A stretch of DNA of 64,000 nucleotides from Nicotiana tabacum. Taxonomy: Eukaryota > Streptophyta > Magnoliopsida > Solanales > Solanaceae. Below the pieces are notes generated by a model. The model searched no databases. It saw only the letters and a list, made by a program, of their open reading frames with translations, and was not told where the DNA came from. The number at the start of each line of letters is the position of its first letter. Position 1 is the first letter of the stretch. Positions 32,302-45,002 of this stretch are shown in pieces. The stretch is from contig NC_134102.1 in the NCBI RefSeq assembly GCF_000715075.1, positions 104,730,001 to 104,794,000 of the forward strand, given 5' to 3'. Position numbers and translations under genes: made by a program.

Positions 32302-35300
32302 TTGAACTATGCTCTAATAGGTCGACAAGATCTCGAGTCATCTCCGGATGTTGTTACAGGTATATTGTCTGTGTTTTCTTATGATGTATATGCGCTAATT
32401 GATCCAGGATCTACCTTATCATATGTTACACCCTTCGTGGCTAATAAGTTTGGCATTGAACCTGAATTGATAAGTAAACCACTTGTGGTATCCACTCCGA
32501 TAGGAGATTCTGTGATTGCTAGAAGGGTATATAAAGGTTGCACTGTGATGATTTGTAGTCGTCAAACCTCGGCAAATTTATTTGAGTTAGAAATGGTTGA
32601 TTTCGATGTGATAATGGGAATGGACTGGTTGGCCTCATGCTATGCAAATGTTGACTGTCGTACGAAGATGGTTAGGTTTCAGTTTCCTTGTGAACCCGCC
32701 ATTGAATGGAAGGGGAACATTGCTACGCCGAAAGGTAGGTTTATTTCCTATCTTAAGGCAAGGAAGATTATCTCAAAAGGTTACATTTATCATCTTGTTC
32801 GCGTTAGGGATGCGGAGGCGAAGCCGCCTACTCTACAATTAATCCCCGTGGTCAATGAATTTCCAGATGAACTCCCAGGCCTTCCTCCTGAAAGGGAGAT
32901 TGAGTTTAGCATTGATGCATTGCCTGACACTCAACCGATCTCTATCCCTCCATACAGGATAGCCCCGGCAGATTTGCGAGAGTTGAAGGCACAATTGAAG
33001 GACTTGCTGGATAAGGGTTTCATTAGGCCTAGCACTTCACCTTGGGGTGCGCCAGTCTTGTTCGTGCGGAAGAAAGATGGGTCGTTAAGGATGTGTATCG
33101 ATTATCGACAGTTGAATAAGTTTACAATAAAGAACAAGTATCCACTTCCAAGAATTGATGACCTGTTTGACCAACTCCAGGGTGCCAAGTATTTCTCCAA
33201 GATTGACTTGTGTTCAGGGTATCATCAGGTGAGGGTTAAGGAGAAGGATATTCCAAAGACGGCCTTCCGGACAAGATATGGGCATTTTGAGTTCTTGGTG
33301 ATGTCGTTCGGGCTAACAAATGCCCCAGCAGCTTTTATGGATCTCATGAATAGTGTATTCAGGCCCTATCTTGATGTGTTCATGATCGTATTCATTGATG
33401 ACATTCTGGTGTATTCTCGTTCGGAGGCGGAACATGCGGGCCACTTGCGGATAGTATTACAGACCCTTCAGGATCATAAGTTATATGCTAAGCTCTCTAA
33501 ATGTGAATTTTGGCTGAACTCAGTAGCATTCCTTGGCCATGTGATATCTGATGAGGGTATTAGTGTCGACACTCAGAAGATCGATGCAGTGAAGAATTCG
33601 CCGAGACCTACAACACCGTCAGAAGTCCGCAGCTTCCTGGGGCTAGCAGGATATTATAGGCGGTTTGTAGAAGGGTTTTCCTTTATATCAGCACCATTAA
33701 CTAAGTTAACACAGAAAGCTACCAAGTTCCAGTGGTCTGATGCTTGTGAATATAGTTTTCAGGAGCTTAAGAATCGATTGACATCCGCGCCAGTGCTCAC
33801 TCTCCCAGAAGGAACAGAAGGTTATGTGGTATATTGTGATGCCTCAGGTATAGGTTTGGGGTGCGTATTGATGCAACGTGGGAAGGTGATTGCTTATGCA
33901 TCAAGACAATTGAAGAAGCATGAAAAGAATTACCCGACTCATGATTTGGAATTGGCTGCAGTAATATATGCTTTGAAGATATGGGGGCACTACTTATACG
34001 GCGTCCATGTTGACATCTACACAGATCACAAGAGTTTACAATACATCTTCAAGTAGAAGGAGTTGAATTTGAGGCAGTGTAGGTGGCTTGAATTACTGAA
34101 AGACTACGATGTCGAGATATTGTACCATCCCGGTAAAGCTAATATTGTGGCAGACGCTCTCAGCCGTAAGTCAATGGGAAGCTTAATACATATTGAGGCA
34201 GGTAGACAAGGGTTGACCAAAGAGCTTCACCAGCTGGCCAATATGAGAATCAGATTGTTGGACTCTGATGACGGAGGTGTTACTGTACAGAATATAGCAG
34301 AATCATCTTTGGTAGCCGAGGTAAAAGCACGGCAATATGAAGATCCTACCTTAGTAAGATTGAGAGAGGGAATTCAGCAGTGTAAGATTACAACTTTCAA
34401 GATCGGAGGAGATGGGACACTGAGATACCAGGGCCGATTATGTGTACCTAGTGTGGCAGGGTTGCGAGAGAAGATTATGATTGAGATTCACCAGTCCCGA
34501 TATTCTATCCATCCTGGCTCGACAAAGATGTATCATGACGTTAAGGAGCAGTATTGGTGGGACAACATGAAGAAGTCTATTGCAGAATTTGTAGCCCAGT
34601 GTCCTAATTGTCAACAAGTAAAGATCGAGCATCAGAAACCTAGTGGATTGATTCAGAATATAGAGATTCCGACCTGGAAATGGGAGGTGATTAATATGGA
34701 CTTCATTATTGGATTACCTCGCTCTTATCATAAGTTTGACTCCATATGGGTGATAGTTGATCGACTTACAAAATCTGCCCATTTTCTGCCAGTTAAGACA
34801 ACTTACACGGCTGAAGATTATGCGAAGTTGTATATCAAGGAGATTGTTAGGCTTCATGGTGTGCCAGTATCTATTATATCAGACCGAGGAGCTCAATTTA
34901 CGGCTAACTTTTGGAGGTCTTTTCAGAAGGGTTTAGGCACACAAGTAAATCTCAGCACTGCATTCCATCCGCAGACTGACGGACAGGCTGAACGTACCAT
35001 CCAGACGCTTGAAGATATGCTACGAGCATGTGTTCTAGATTTCAAGGGGAATTGGGATGACCATCTGGCACTTATAGAATTTGCCTACAATAATAGCTAC
35101 CATTCCAGTATTAAAATGGCCCCGTATGAGGCACTGTACGGGAGGAGATGTAGATCACCAGTTGGATGGTTCGAAGTCGGTGAGACAGAATTATATGGGC
35201 CAGATTTGATTCACCAAGCCATTGAGAAGGTGAAAGTGATACAAGAGCGACTGAGGACGGCACAAAGCAGGCAAAAGTCTTATTCCGACATCCGACGTCG

Positions 35301-35778
35301 TGATCTAGAATTTGAGGTTGGTGATTGGGTTTTCCTGAAGATCTCACCGATGAAGGGTGTTATGCATTTTGGGAAGAAGGGTAAGTTGAGTCCGCGGTAT
35401 ATTGGGCCGTACAAAATTCTTCGATGAATTGGACAGGTTGCTTACGAGTTAGAATTGCCATCTGAATTGGAATTTGTCCACCCGGTATTCCATGTATCTA
35501 TGTTGAGGAAATGTATTGGAGACCCTTCTCGGGTCGTCCCTATCAAAGATGTACAAGTTACAAAGGATCTATCATATGATGAAGTGCCAGTGGCTATATT
35601 AGATCGATAAGTCCGCAAGCTGAGAACAAAGGATGTAGCTTCCGTGAAAGTATTATAGAGGAACAAGAATATAGAAGAAATGACATGGGAAGCAGAAGAG
35701 GAGATAAAGTCTAAATACCCTTACCTATTCCAGAGTGAAGATAACGAGGATGCTGGGGGAAAGAAGGACACATTATAA
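32302..35778 (+). pseudogene. Element D pol: protease, reverse transcriptase, RNase H, integrase, chromodomain-like tail
   Basis: One 3.48 kb reading frame is broken only by four nonsense codons, with no frameshift. In order it holds the protease ([12 protein letters not shown], Asp codon at 32401) and reverse transcriptase from about 32990 with FIDD at 33391-33402. RNase H runs from about 33820 ([14 protein letters not shown]), followed by the integrase zinc region at 34489-34623. The complete catalytic triad is Asp 34699, Asp 34882 and Glu 34990 (35 residues between the last two). The SH3-like SPMKGVMHFGKKGKLSP and the chromodomain-like tail (VPVAILDR ... EEMTWE) follow. Stops are TAG 34054, TGA 35425, TAA 35608 and TAG 35656; the natural end is TAA 35776-35778. 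All catalytic residues I can identify are present. Confidence 0.95.
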
Positions 35779-36005
35779 GGTGAAACGGCTCTATGAGGTA
35801 CGCAATAGCTTGTGAATACTCTTTTTTTAATACAAAATGGTAATATGCAGATAATGTACATATCCATAATGCTTTGTATAGTCTTGTAAGGCCATAGGTT
35901 AGGTTTAACTGCTTGCAAGTTTGGCTAGTGTCCATTTTATAGGGGAAACTCAGCCGGAAATCTCCGTCGGAATCCACAATGAGTTAGACACCCCATAAAC
36001 CCTTA

Positions 36006-36021
36006 CATTCGAGGACGAATG
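36006..36021 (+). repeat. Inverted repeat before the polypurine tract, element D
   Basis: CATTCGAGGACGAATG has a 6-bp stem with loop AGGA. Compared with element A (CGTTCG/CGAACG) both sides of one stem pair differ, so pairing is kept. Here it lies after the pol stop codon. Confidence 0.75.
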
Positions 36022-36026
36022 TTCCT

Positions 36027-36039
36027 AAGGGGGAGAGGG
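36027..36039 (+). other. Element D polypurine tract
   Basis: AAGGGGGAGAGGG directly precedes the 3' LTR. Confidence 0.92.
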
Positions 36040-38549
36040 TGTTACAACCCAAATTCGCATACCATAGATCACGCCGTAAGTTAGTCGACGTAAATCCAAG
36101 AAGAGATTATCTTTGAGATGATAAGAAGTTAATCCTATTGGTCTTAAATGATACAAGGGTGTATAAGAGTGGTTAATAAGTATTTGAAGTTAAACGAATC
36201 AAGGATGTTGTAACCCGTATTTTCGGGTAACACTAGAGGTGATTAATTGTCCCAAGAGGTCTTGTTTTAATGTATTTGAATCATATAATATCCGCATCAT
36301 AAGTCTTGAAGTCAAGCGAGTTATGAAACAAAAGCCGATAAAAGTTGTCGCAACTTAGGTTTATAATTTTACTTAAACTTTAGGTAAAATGTTACTGTAT
36401 TTTTCTCCCAATGTGCTTGGAATTATGGGGTGATCTACCTATCAAATTGAAGATCTATGAGTCTAGTTTCCAACGCATTAAACCGTTCATCGATACGATC
36501 TCGGAATAGAGAGATATTCGCGTTTTCGCGAGAGTGCGCCAAGCTGCTCTCTATGGGGCCCACAAAGGCGGTTTAAGACATATGGACATATATAAGATAC
36601 CTAAACCCCGTTTTAAGTCATTATTTTTCAGTATATTCAGACCTTATAACCCTAAAAATAGTCTCTCAAGGTTCTCTCATGATCCAAGACCCAAACAAAG
36701 GGCAAACAACACAAATCAAATGTCGGGAATCCCGTGGCGCTAGTAAGTTTCTTGTTCTTCTTGTTGTTGCTGATTTTTGTGTTGTACCAGCTCGTGTGGG
36801 AGGCTGTTTTAAGTGTTTTATGTCCTGTAAATACACCTTCAAGTTTTTAATATCAACCCTAGGTGATTTCAAGTCTTCTAAAGTAATTCTAGTGCCGAAA
36901 AACCCGAATTAATTGCTAGTTTCGCTTCCTTGTTCTTGTGGCAGAATTGAAGGGATATTTCGTGGAAAATTAAGGTCAAATTGGAGTTGTTCTTTCTGTT
37001 TAAAGGTAAGGAACCTCTTACTCTATATATATTTAAGATTATCCAAGTTGCAGCTAAGTCGTTGAAGCTAGAACTTGTGAAATATATATCGAAAGGCTTG
37101 GTAGTAATGTTGTTGGTTGTTGGACTGTTTTGGAGGCTCAATATGATTATTAATGATGTTGTTTGGGCTGTTTGGTGATTGTATTGACTTGTGGGAAGTC
37201 ATATAAATAGGGGAGGTGCTGTCCGTTTTATCGTAAAATAGGTTGTGGTCGATACATAATAGTTACGACGCTTAAACGATAATGATAGTGTCATTTGTCT
37301 TATTGTAGACTAAGGAGTCGTGACATTTGCATAGCTTGAGGTTGGGCAGTATATACAAGGTATGTGAGGCTATCCCCTTCATTCTTTTTCATGACTCCGA
37401 TTGTACATAATGTAATGAACGAGCTCCTAAAGATACTCTACTCTTAGAAGCTAGCAGTACTTACATTGCTGCCCTTCTTATGAAACGATTGATATTGATG
37501 TTACTTCTCTTATTCTTATATTATCAATGTTGTTGGTAGTTCCTGATTCTTATAAGATTCTTGATGAAGAGTTAATCCTAATAACGTGTACGAATGATAC
37601 CAACCTTATGTCACTCCGAAAGGTTCAAAATGTTATTCCAATGAGTCCAGCATGCATCATATATATGTATCTATTTTACTCTACCGAGCCGCGCTATAGT
37701 CGGCCGGGTACGGCACCTATTGTGCAACCACTGATCAGTTGGGTTTTACCGAGCTCCACGTGGCCGGGTACGATTTTACCGAGCCCTATGATGGCCGGGT
37801 ACATTTTACCGAGCCTATTATGGCCGGGTACGATATGATGATGGTGATGCCCACAAAGGCGTATGTTTTAAAAGTTTATGTATATATATGTATGTATCAT
37901 GTATTTCATGTCAGTAGCCCTCAGAGGTACCCAGATGTCATAGGTTGTATATTCTCTATCCCTGTTTACATTACTGTTCTTACTTATGCTTTCTTGCCTC
38001 ACATACTCAGTACTTTATTCGTACTGACGTCCTTTTTATTTGTGGACGCTGCATGTCGTGCTGCAGGTCCTGATAGACAGGTAGACATAGCTCCCCCACC
38101 ACAGTAGGCTGTCCAGTTCAGTGGTTATTGGCGAGATCCCTTCTCCGGACTTGCCGTGGTCTTGGTATGCATTTTTGTTATAGACATTATGGGTATGTCG
38201 GGGCCCTGTTCCGGCAATGTTGTAGCACTTATGTTCCTTTAGAGGCTCATAGACAGGTGTCGACTTATGTATGGTTTAGAATGCCTTTTCGGCTGATTTT
38301 TGTTGTATAGTCTTTCATGGCATCATGATAGCTCGTACCTTATATATAGTTTCTTGACAGTCTTGTCGTCCCATGTTATGTATGTTCATGACATTATCTT
38401 TTATTGTTGGATGTTCATGATCCATGTCTACTATTTATATTGATCTTGTCGGCCCTTAAAGATAATAAGGAAGGTTAGATAAAATGTACGTTGGTGCTCG
38501 GCAAGTATGGCCCGGGTGCTAGTCATGACCCTCCAGTTGGGTCGTGACA
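36040..38549 (+). repeat. Element D 3' LTR
   Basis: The LTR is 2510 bp, TGTTACAACC ... GGTCGTGACA, nearly identical to 28267-30780. It is followed by the CATAA duplication. Confidence 0.96.
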
Positions 38550-39690
38550 CATAAGATAGATCCTTATCCAATTGGACTTAGCTGAAATCTAACAAATGAG
38601 ACAGATCACCGTGCTACTTTTGGAGCATGGAAACATGGAACACTGGGTGAACTACAGAGAGACTAGGTGGTTGTGAAAGTCTGTAAGCCACCTCTCCAAC
38701 CCTCTCAAGGATCTCAAAAGGACCGATATACCTAGGTCTCAACTTGCCCTTCTTCCCGAACCTCATAACACCCTTCATGGGCGAAAACCGGAGCAAGACC
38801 CGCTCCCCAACCATGAATGCAACGTCGTAAAACTTTCGATCCGCATAACTCTTCTTTCTTGACTGGGCTGTACGAAGTCGATCCTGAATCAATTTAACTT
38901 TCTCCAAGGCATCCTGAACCAAGTCTGTACCCAATAGCCTAGCCTTGCCCAGCTCGAACCAACCCAGTGGAGACCAGCACCATCTATCATACAAAGCCTC
39001 ATACAACGCCAATTGAATGCTCGACTGATAACTGTTATTGTAGGCAAACTTCACAAGTGGAAAGAGCTGATCCCAAGCACCCCCAAAATCAATCACACAC
39101 ACACGAAGCACATCCTCCAATATCTGAATAGTGCATTCGGACTGTCCGTCTGTCTGAGGGTGAAATGTTGTACTCAACTCCACACGAGTACCGAACTCAC
39201 GCTGTACGGATCTCCAAAACCGTGATGTAAACTACGTATCCCGGTCAGAGATGATAGATACCGGTACGCCATGGAGCCCGACAATTTTGCGGATGTAAAT
39301 CTGAGCGAGCTGCTCCGAAGAGTAAGTAGTAACCATAAGAATTAAATGAGCTTACTTGGTCAATCTATCCACAATCACCCGAACTGCATCGAACTTCCTC
39401 TGAGTCCGTAGGATCCCAACAACAAAATCCATAGTGATTCGCTCCCATTTCCACTCTGGAATCTCTATCTTCTGAAGCAATCCACCCGGTTGCTGATGCT
39501 CATACTTCACCTGTTGACAATTTAGGCAACGAGCTACATATTACACTATGTCCTTCTTCATCTGCCTCCACCAATAGTGCTGCCTCAAATCCTGATACAT
39601 CTTCACGGCACCTGGATGAATGGAATACCGTGAATTGTGAGCCTCCTGGAGAATCAACTCATGCAAACCATCTACATTAGACACACATAG
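38550..39690 (-). pseudogene. Element C integrase (pol), between the D and S1 insertions
   Basis: Minus-strand integrase fragments include the SH3-like SPMKGVMRFGKKGKLRP near 38770 and the core end QTDGQSECT near 39155. A catalytic ISDR block lies near 39245, followed soon by a stop at the next Gln position. The start of the core lies near 39430, and the zinc-region sequence HPGAVKMYQDLRQHYWW near 39570-39625. The first part of the zinc region continues beyond S1 at 42691. Several stops and frame changes are present. The SERT Glu position is kept as Glu (QSECT). Confidence 0.85.
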
Positions 39691-39898
39691 TGTAACACCC
39701 CGGAAAATTTTGAAGAACTTAAGTGTAAAGCCCGGTAAAATTTGCAAAGAAAATAATGTTTCGTGGTGCCTGACTAGGATTACGTGTTTGTGGATTGTAG
39801 AAATACTTCGCGGCTAGCTTGCTCACCGCAGCTCAGACCTTTTGGGTTGAACAATGCACGGGAAAGTAAAAGAATATATTTGGCGGAACAGTGCATTT

Positions 39899-40159
39899 TT
39901 GCGGTCCATTATGCGACCGCAGAATCACTCTGCGGACCGCATAATGGCCGCAGAGTGACGCAGTTATTTGGGTCAGTTGGAAGCAATTATGCCGTCGACT
40001 ATGCGACCGCATAACTATTATGCGGTGTACTATGCGACCGCAGAACAGTTATGCGGACCGCAAACTCAGGCAGATTTTTGGTCATTTTGGACACTAATTA
40101 TGGACACCAATTATGCGACCGATATATAGTCCGCATATCGGTTATGCGATCGCATACCT
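39899..40159. repeat. CpG-rich palindrome array, S1
   Basis: Units of the form TATGCGACCGCA and TGCGGACCGCATAA alternate in both orientations. The core differs from the TCGCATTTGCGA type, but position and density match the other LTRs. Confidence 0.82.
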
Positions 40160-41490
40160 TGTTCCGGAGCTCCATTTTTGGATTTTTAAAACCCGACCCT
40201 ATTTCGTTAAATATACTCTTTGGGTCACTTTTGAGGTATAATCTGATATTTTAGAGTGAGAGAGAGTGCCCTAGAGTGAGAAGGTGTTCCTCAATAATTG
40301 ATTCTTCAATTCTTGCTCAAGTTTTGGAAGATTAAGGAGGGAAACTCACTAGGTCTTCATCCTAGAGGTAAGATTCTACACCCTAACCCTCAATTTCGAA
40401 TTTTGTCTAGAAATGGGTAATAAGCAAGATAATTTCTGGGAAAGAGGGTTATTTATTTTACATGCATGTGTTATCAAAGGGTGTAGAAATTTTGTTGAGC
40501 TAAAAATGGTAAAGATTGGGTTGTGGGATGATGGAATCCTCCATAAAAGGACCTTGAATCTTAATTCACACTTAGTGTTTGATAAAATGCTCAAATGAGC
40601 TGAGACCATGAATATCTTCCTAATTATGGTTCAATTTTGTTATGTCTCAAATAGACTGGGATTGCTAGAATTTCTTGAACGTTGTAATAATTTAAGGAAA
40701 GCTCAATTGAGGTGTGTTGGCTAAACTTTCTCTCTTGGAATTGAATTCCTTAATGTTTTCGTGAGTTTCAAAGTATGGGTTGCGTATTAAAATATGGTGG
40801 TTTGAATCGTATTTCAAATAAAAGCTAGTATGCCAAGTTGTGTGAGAAAATCTCAATATTCTTAAGACTCTTAATTGCTCATATGTGTACCTAAAGTCTT
40901 GATTGGGAATATAAAGTGTGGCCAACGTGCCAATAGTGAAAGTTATACTTGTGACCAATGGTGCTAATGAAATGAAATAATGCGAGAAAGATTATAAAAT
41001 GATCTTTGACTCAACTATTCCAAAATTGACTTCGACAATATAATCGGCTAAAAGTTTATGAACTCAAGTGATGCCCATATGTGGCTGTTTTGGATAATGG
41101 TATGCTTTGTAAGTTATTTTCAATATGTTTTGCGTTCTTACATATTCGTGAGTGGAAATTGTGTATGATCTTAACTTTTACTTCGATTGTCAATCATTTT
41201 ACTCCAATTATTGGAAAGAAACCGATTGTGTTTAAAAGCCTTCATTACTAATGAATTTAAAGTTGTGATTTTCGGAATATTTTACTTGTTGATAATTATG
41301 ATAATGATCTATGAAAGGGAAGAAATGAAAGTGTGCAATATAAAATACGGCCATTATGCCATGAATAAAGAATCATATGTATGTCCAAGAAAGCCAATGA
41401 AATAATAATGTTGTAAGTGGTTGAAAGTACGGATTAGGTGATATGTGATGTGAAAGGTTATGAGATGTACGTATTTGTACATTTGTTTCC

Positions 41491-42012
41491 AATGTGTTAT
41501 GAAACCCTATGGACGGTCTATGAAACACATAGGTATATTGTGTTATGAAACCCTATGGACAGTCTATGAAACGCATATGTATATTGTGTTATGAAACCCT
41601 ATGGACGGTCTATGAACGCATAGGTATATTGTGTTATGAAACCCTATGGACGGTCTATGAATGCATAGGTACATTACGCATAGGTATATTGTGTAATGAA
41701 ATCCTATGGACGGTCTATGAAATGCATAGGTACATTGTGTCATGAAATCCTGTGGACGGTCTATGAACGCATAGGTACATTGTGATATGAAATCCTGTGG
41801 ACGGTCTATGAACGCATAGGTACATTGTGTTATGAAATCCATTGTGATATGAAATCCTGTGGACGGTCTATGAAACACATAGGTGCATTGTGTATAAGAG
41901 GTATGGATGTACGGTATGAATAAACAATATGGACGGTCTATGAAATGCATAAGTGTATAATATGATATGTATAATATGATATGTGAATACTAAGGACGGT
42001 CTAATGAGACAC
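41491..42012 (+). repeat. 46-bp minisatellite, S1
   Basis: Eight to ten copies have a unit containing TGTTATGAAACCCTATGGAC and GGTCTATGAAACGCATAGGT. The later copies are degraded. Confidence 0.9.
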
Positions 42013-42690
42013 ATTATTAATGCAGACAATAGGTGCCCCTTTTATTTTCCTTGTTTGTACAGGTTGTTTCAATTACATTATATTATGTGTTTCACGTATA
42101 GATCATATGGGCATTCTATTTTGAAAGAGGATTTCTAGCTCTACATACTAGTGCTATTCAACAGTACTAACGTCCCTTTTGCCGGGGGCGCTACATCTTT
42201 AATGGATGCAGGTGGTTCTACAGCAGGTGGCATTGATCAGTGATAGCAATACTCTCCTTTCAGCCGATTTGGTGAGCCCCACTTCATTTCGGGGTCATGT
42301 ATCTTTTGTTTCTCATGTACTTTGTGGGTGAGGTATAGCCGGGGCCTTGTTGCCGGCATTTCCATATTGCTCTTCAGTTGTACTTAGAGGCTCCGTAGAC
42401 AGGTTGTGGGTGGTATTTAATATTAGGAATTGGATTAGAACTGTTGGTATTTGGCAACATATTTTTTATTAAATCTATAAACTCGTACTATTTTGGAAAT
42501 ATTGAATGATGCTGTTAATGGGAATGAAATGGAAGCGGTTAATGAAATATCTTCAGTACTTGATTTACGGAGTACATCTCCTCTTTATTCACGAATGAAT
42601 TTGGGTAGAATGAAATCTAACAGGCTTGCTTAGTCGGGTTCACTCGGTTGAGAACCGGTCGCGCTCCTCGGTTTTGGGGCGTGACACATA

Positions 42691-43360
42691 GTCTGCCCTG
42701 CATCCGTAATACACCGTCATCTCCAATAGTGACTTCCTTGGCATCACTGTGCTGAACCGTGTCCTTAAGGACAAGTAGATGGGGGTCATCATACTGAAGC
42801 TCCCTGATACGATCATAAAGAGAAGACTGAGAAATCACACAAGCCAACACTCGACTCGGCTTGGAAACAACCAATCTAACAAACTGGTTAGCCAAGGTCT
42901 GAACATCTAAGGTTAAAGGCCTCTCTGCTATTGGTATATATGCTAAACTGCCCAAACTCTCCGCCTTGCAACTTAAGACATCGGCTACCACATTGTCCTT
43001 CCCGGGATGATAGAGAATGGTGATGTCATAATCCTTAAGCAACTCCAACCATCTCCGCTGCCGTAAGTTAAGATCCTTCTGTTTAAACAGATACTGTAGA
43101 CTCTGATGATCGATAAAAACCTCACAAGGAACACCATACAAATAGTGCCGCCACATCTTCAAGGCATGAACAATAGCTGCTAACTCAAGGTCGTGGATAG
43201 GATAATTCTTCTCATGCATCTTCAACTGTCTAGACGCGTAGGCAATCACCCTACCTACCTGCATCAACACTGCACCGAGACCAATGCGTGATGGATCACA
43301 ATACACCATATAAGACCCCGATCTAGTAGGCAACACTAACACTGGGGCTGTAGTCAAAGT
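42691..43360 (-). pseudogene. Element C RNase H and start of integrase zinc region
   Basis: The minus-strand frame from 43357 reads RNase H-type sequence: [57 protein letters not shown] and [11 protein letters not shown]. The connector [24 protein letters not shown] and the start of the integrase N-terminal region follow, up to the S1 insertion. It is one of the longer intact stretches of C. Confidence 0.9.
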
Positions 43361-44931
43361 AGTCTTGAGCTTTTAAAAGCTCTCCTCACACTCGGTCCAT
43401 CTGAACGGAGCACCCTTCTAGGTCAATCTGGTCATAGGTGATGCAATAGATGAGAAACCCTCTACAAATCGATGGTAATACCCTGCCAAGACAAGAAAAC
43501 TCTGGATCTCAGTAGCTGAGGATGGTCTGGGCCAACTCTGCAATGCTTCAACCTTCTTCGGATCTACCTTGATCCCTTCACTCGATACTACATGACCCAA
43601 AAATGCCACTGAATCTAGCCAGAATTCATATTTTAAAAATTTTGCATATAACTTCTTCTCCCTCAAGGTCTGAAGTTCAGTCCTCAGGTGCTGCTCATGA
43701 TCTTCCCGACTCTGGGAGTACACCAGAATGTCATTAATAAACACAATGACGAAGGAGTCAAGATAGGGCTGAAATACATTGTTCATCAAGTGCATGAATG
43801 CTGCTGGGGCATTGGTCAGCCCAAATGATATCATAAGGAACTTATAGTGACCATACTGAGTCCTGAAAGCAGTCTTCGGGATATCTGGCTCCCGAATCTT
43901 CAATTGATGATAGCCTGATAGCAAGTTGATCTTAGAGAACACTCTGGCACCCTAACACTGTCCAATAGGTCATCAATACGTGGCAATGGATACATGTTCT
44001 TTACTGTGACCTTGTTCAATTGGAGATAATCAATACACATCTGCATAGAACCATCCTTCTTCTTCACAAACAAGACAGGAGCACCCCATGGTGACACACT
44101 GGGCAGAATAAAGCCCTTATTGAGCAACTCTTGCAACTGTTCCTTTAACTCCTTCAACTTTGCTGAGGCCATATGATAAGGTGGAATAGAAATGGACTGA
44201 GTGCTCGGTAACAAATCAATGCCAAAGTAAATATCTCTGTCGGGCGGCATGCCCAGGAGATCTGCTGGAAATATGTCTGCAAAATCCCTCACTACCAGAA
44301 CTGACTCGACTGTAGGAGTATCAACACTAACATCTTTCACATAGGCCAGATACGTATCACACCCCTTCTTAATCATTCGCTGAGCTTTAAGAAATGAAAC
44401 AACCCTGCTAGAAACGTGATCCAAGGTACCTCTCCACTCTAGTCGCGGTAGACCTAGCATAGCTAATGTCACCGTCTTGGAATGACAATCAAGGATAGCG
44501 TGATAGGGTAAAAACCAGTCCATGCACAAAATAACATCAAAATCCACCATATTGAGCAATAATAAATCGGCTCTGGTCTCAAAACCACTAAGAACAATCA
44601 AACACGACCGATACACACGGTCAATAACAATAGAATCACCAATGGGTGTAGATACATAAACAAGTGAACTCAGAGAATCACGGGATACACCCAAACACGA
44701 AGAAAAATAAGATGACACATAGGAATAAATGGAGCCTGGATCAAATAAGATTGATGCATCTCTATGACAGACCAGAACAATACATGTGATAACAGAATCT
44801 GATAAAACTGCCTCCGTCCTAGCAGGAAGGGCATAATATCTGGCCTGGCCTCCCCCTCTAGGGCGATCTCTACCTATCCGACCTCCACCTCTACCTCTAG
44901 CTAGCTGTGCAGGAGGTAGCTCGTGCTGCAA
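43361..44931 (-). pseudogene. Element C protease and reverse transcriptase
   Basis: The protease block [20 protein letters not shown] lies near 44700-44770, with the catalytic Asp present, followed by a long linker. Reverse transcriptase starts near 44170 ([44 protein letters not shown]). A frame change lies near 43920-43960, then [24 protein letters not shown] continues. The active-site box reads FIND (43730-43741) instead of FIDD, a single G-to-A change that removes a metal-binding Asp. Stops near 43417 and 43373 follow. Confidence 0.9.
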
Positions 44932-45002
44932 TCATAGCCTGAGGACCCGATGGAGCATGCGGTGCCTGAGAAATCTGTGGAGGTGCACCACTTCTGTATC
45001 TG

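Larger units (their letters stand above)
28267..38549 (+). mobile_element. Element D: best preserved Ty3/gypsy (Tekay/Del-like) retrotransposon
   Basis: This complete 10.3 kb element has a perfect target duplication CATAA (28262-28266 and 38550-38554). Its LTRs of 2514 and 2510 bp differ at only about 2 percent of positions by eye. Primer site, gag, protease, reverse transcriptase, RNase H, integrase, chromodomain-like tail, inverted repeat and polypurine tract are all in place. It is the youngest coding element in the window, having jumped into the already present element C. Six nonsense changes and one frameshift inactivate it. Confidence 0.96.
39691..42685 (+). mobile_element. S1: solo LTR of a distinct gypsy family, in element C integrase
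   Basis: This 2995-bp unit runs TGTAACACCC ... GGGGCGTGACA and is bracketed by a perfect duplication CATAG (39686-39690 and 42686-42690). There is no internal region, primer site or second LTR, so it is a solo LTR. It carries a TGCGACCGCA-type palindrome array (39899-40159), an AT-rich TATA-like box near 40208, a donor-like GAGGTAAGA near 40366, and a roughly 46-bp minisatellite at about 41491-42012. Confidence 0.92.

Noticed and set aside
41564..41950. 128-codon minus-strand frame in S1
   Set aside because: It is produced by the 46-bp minisatellite.
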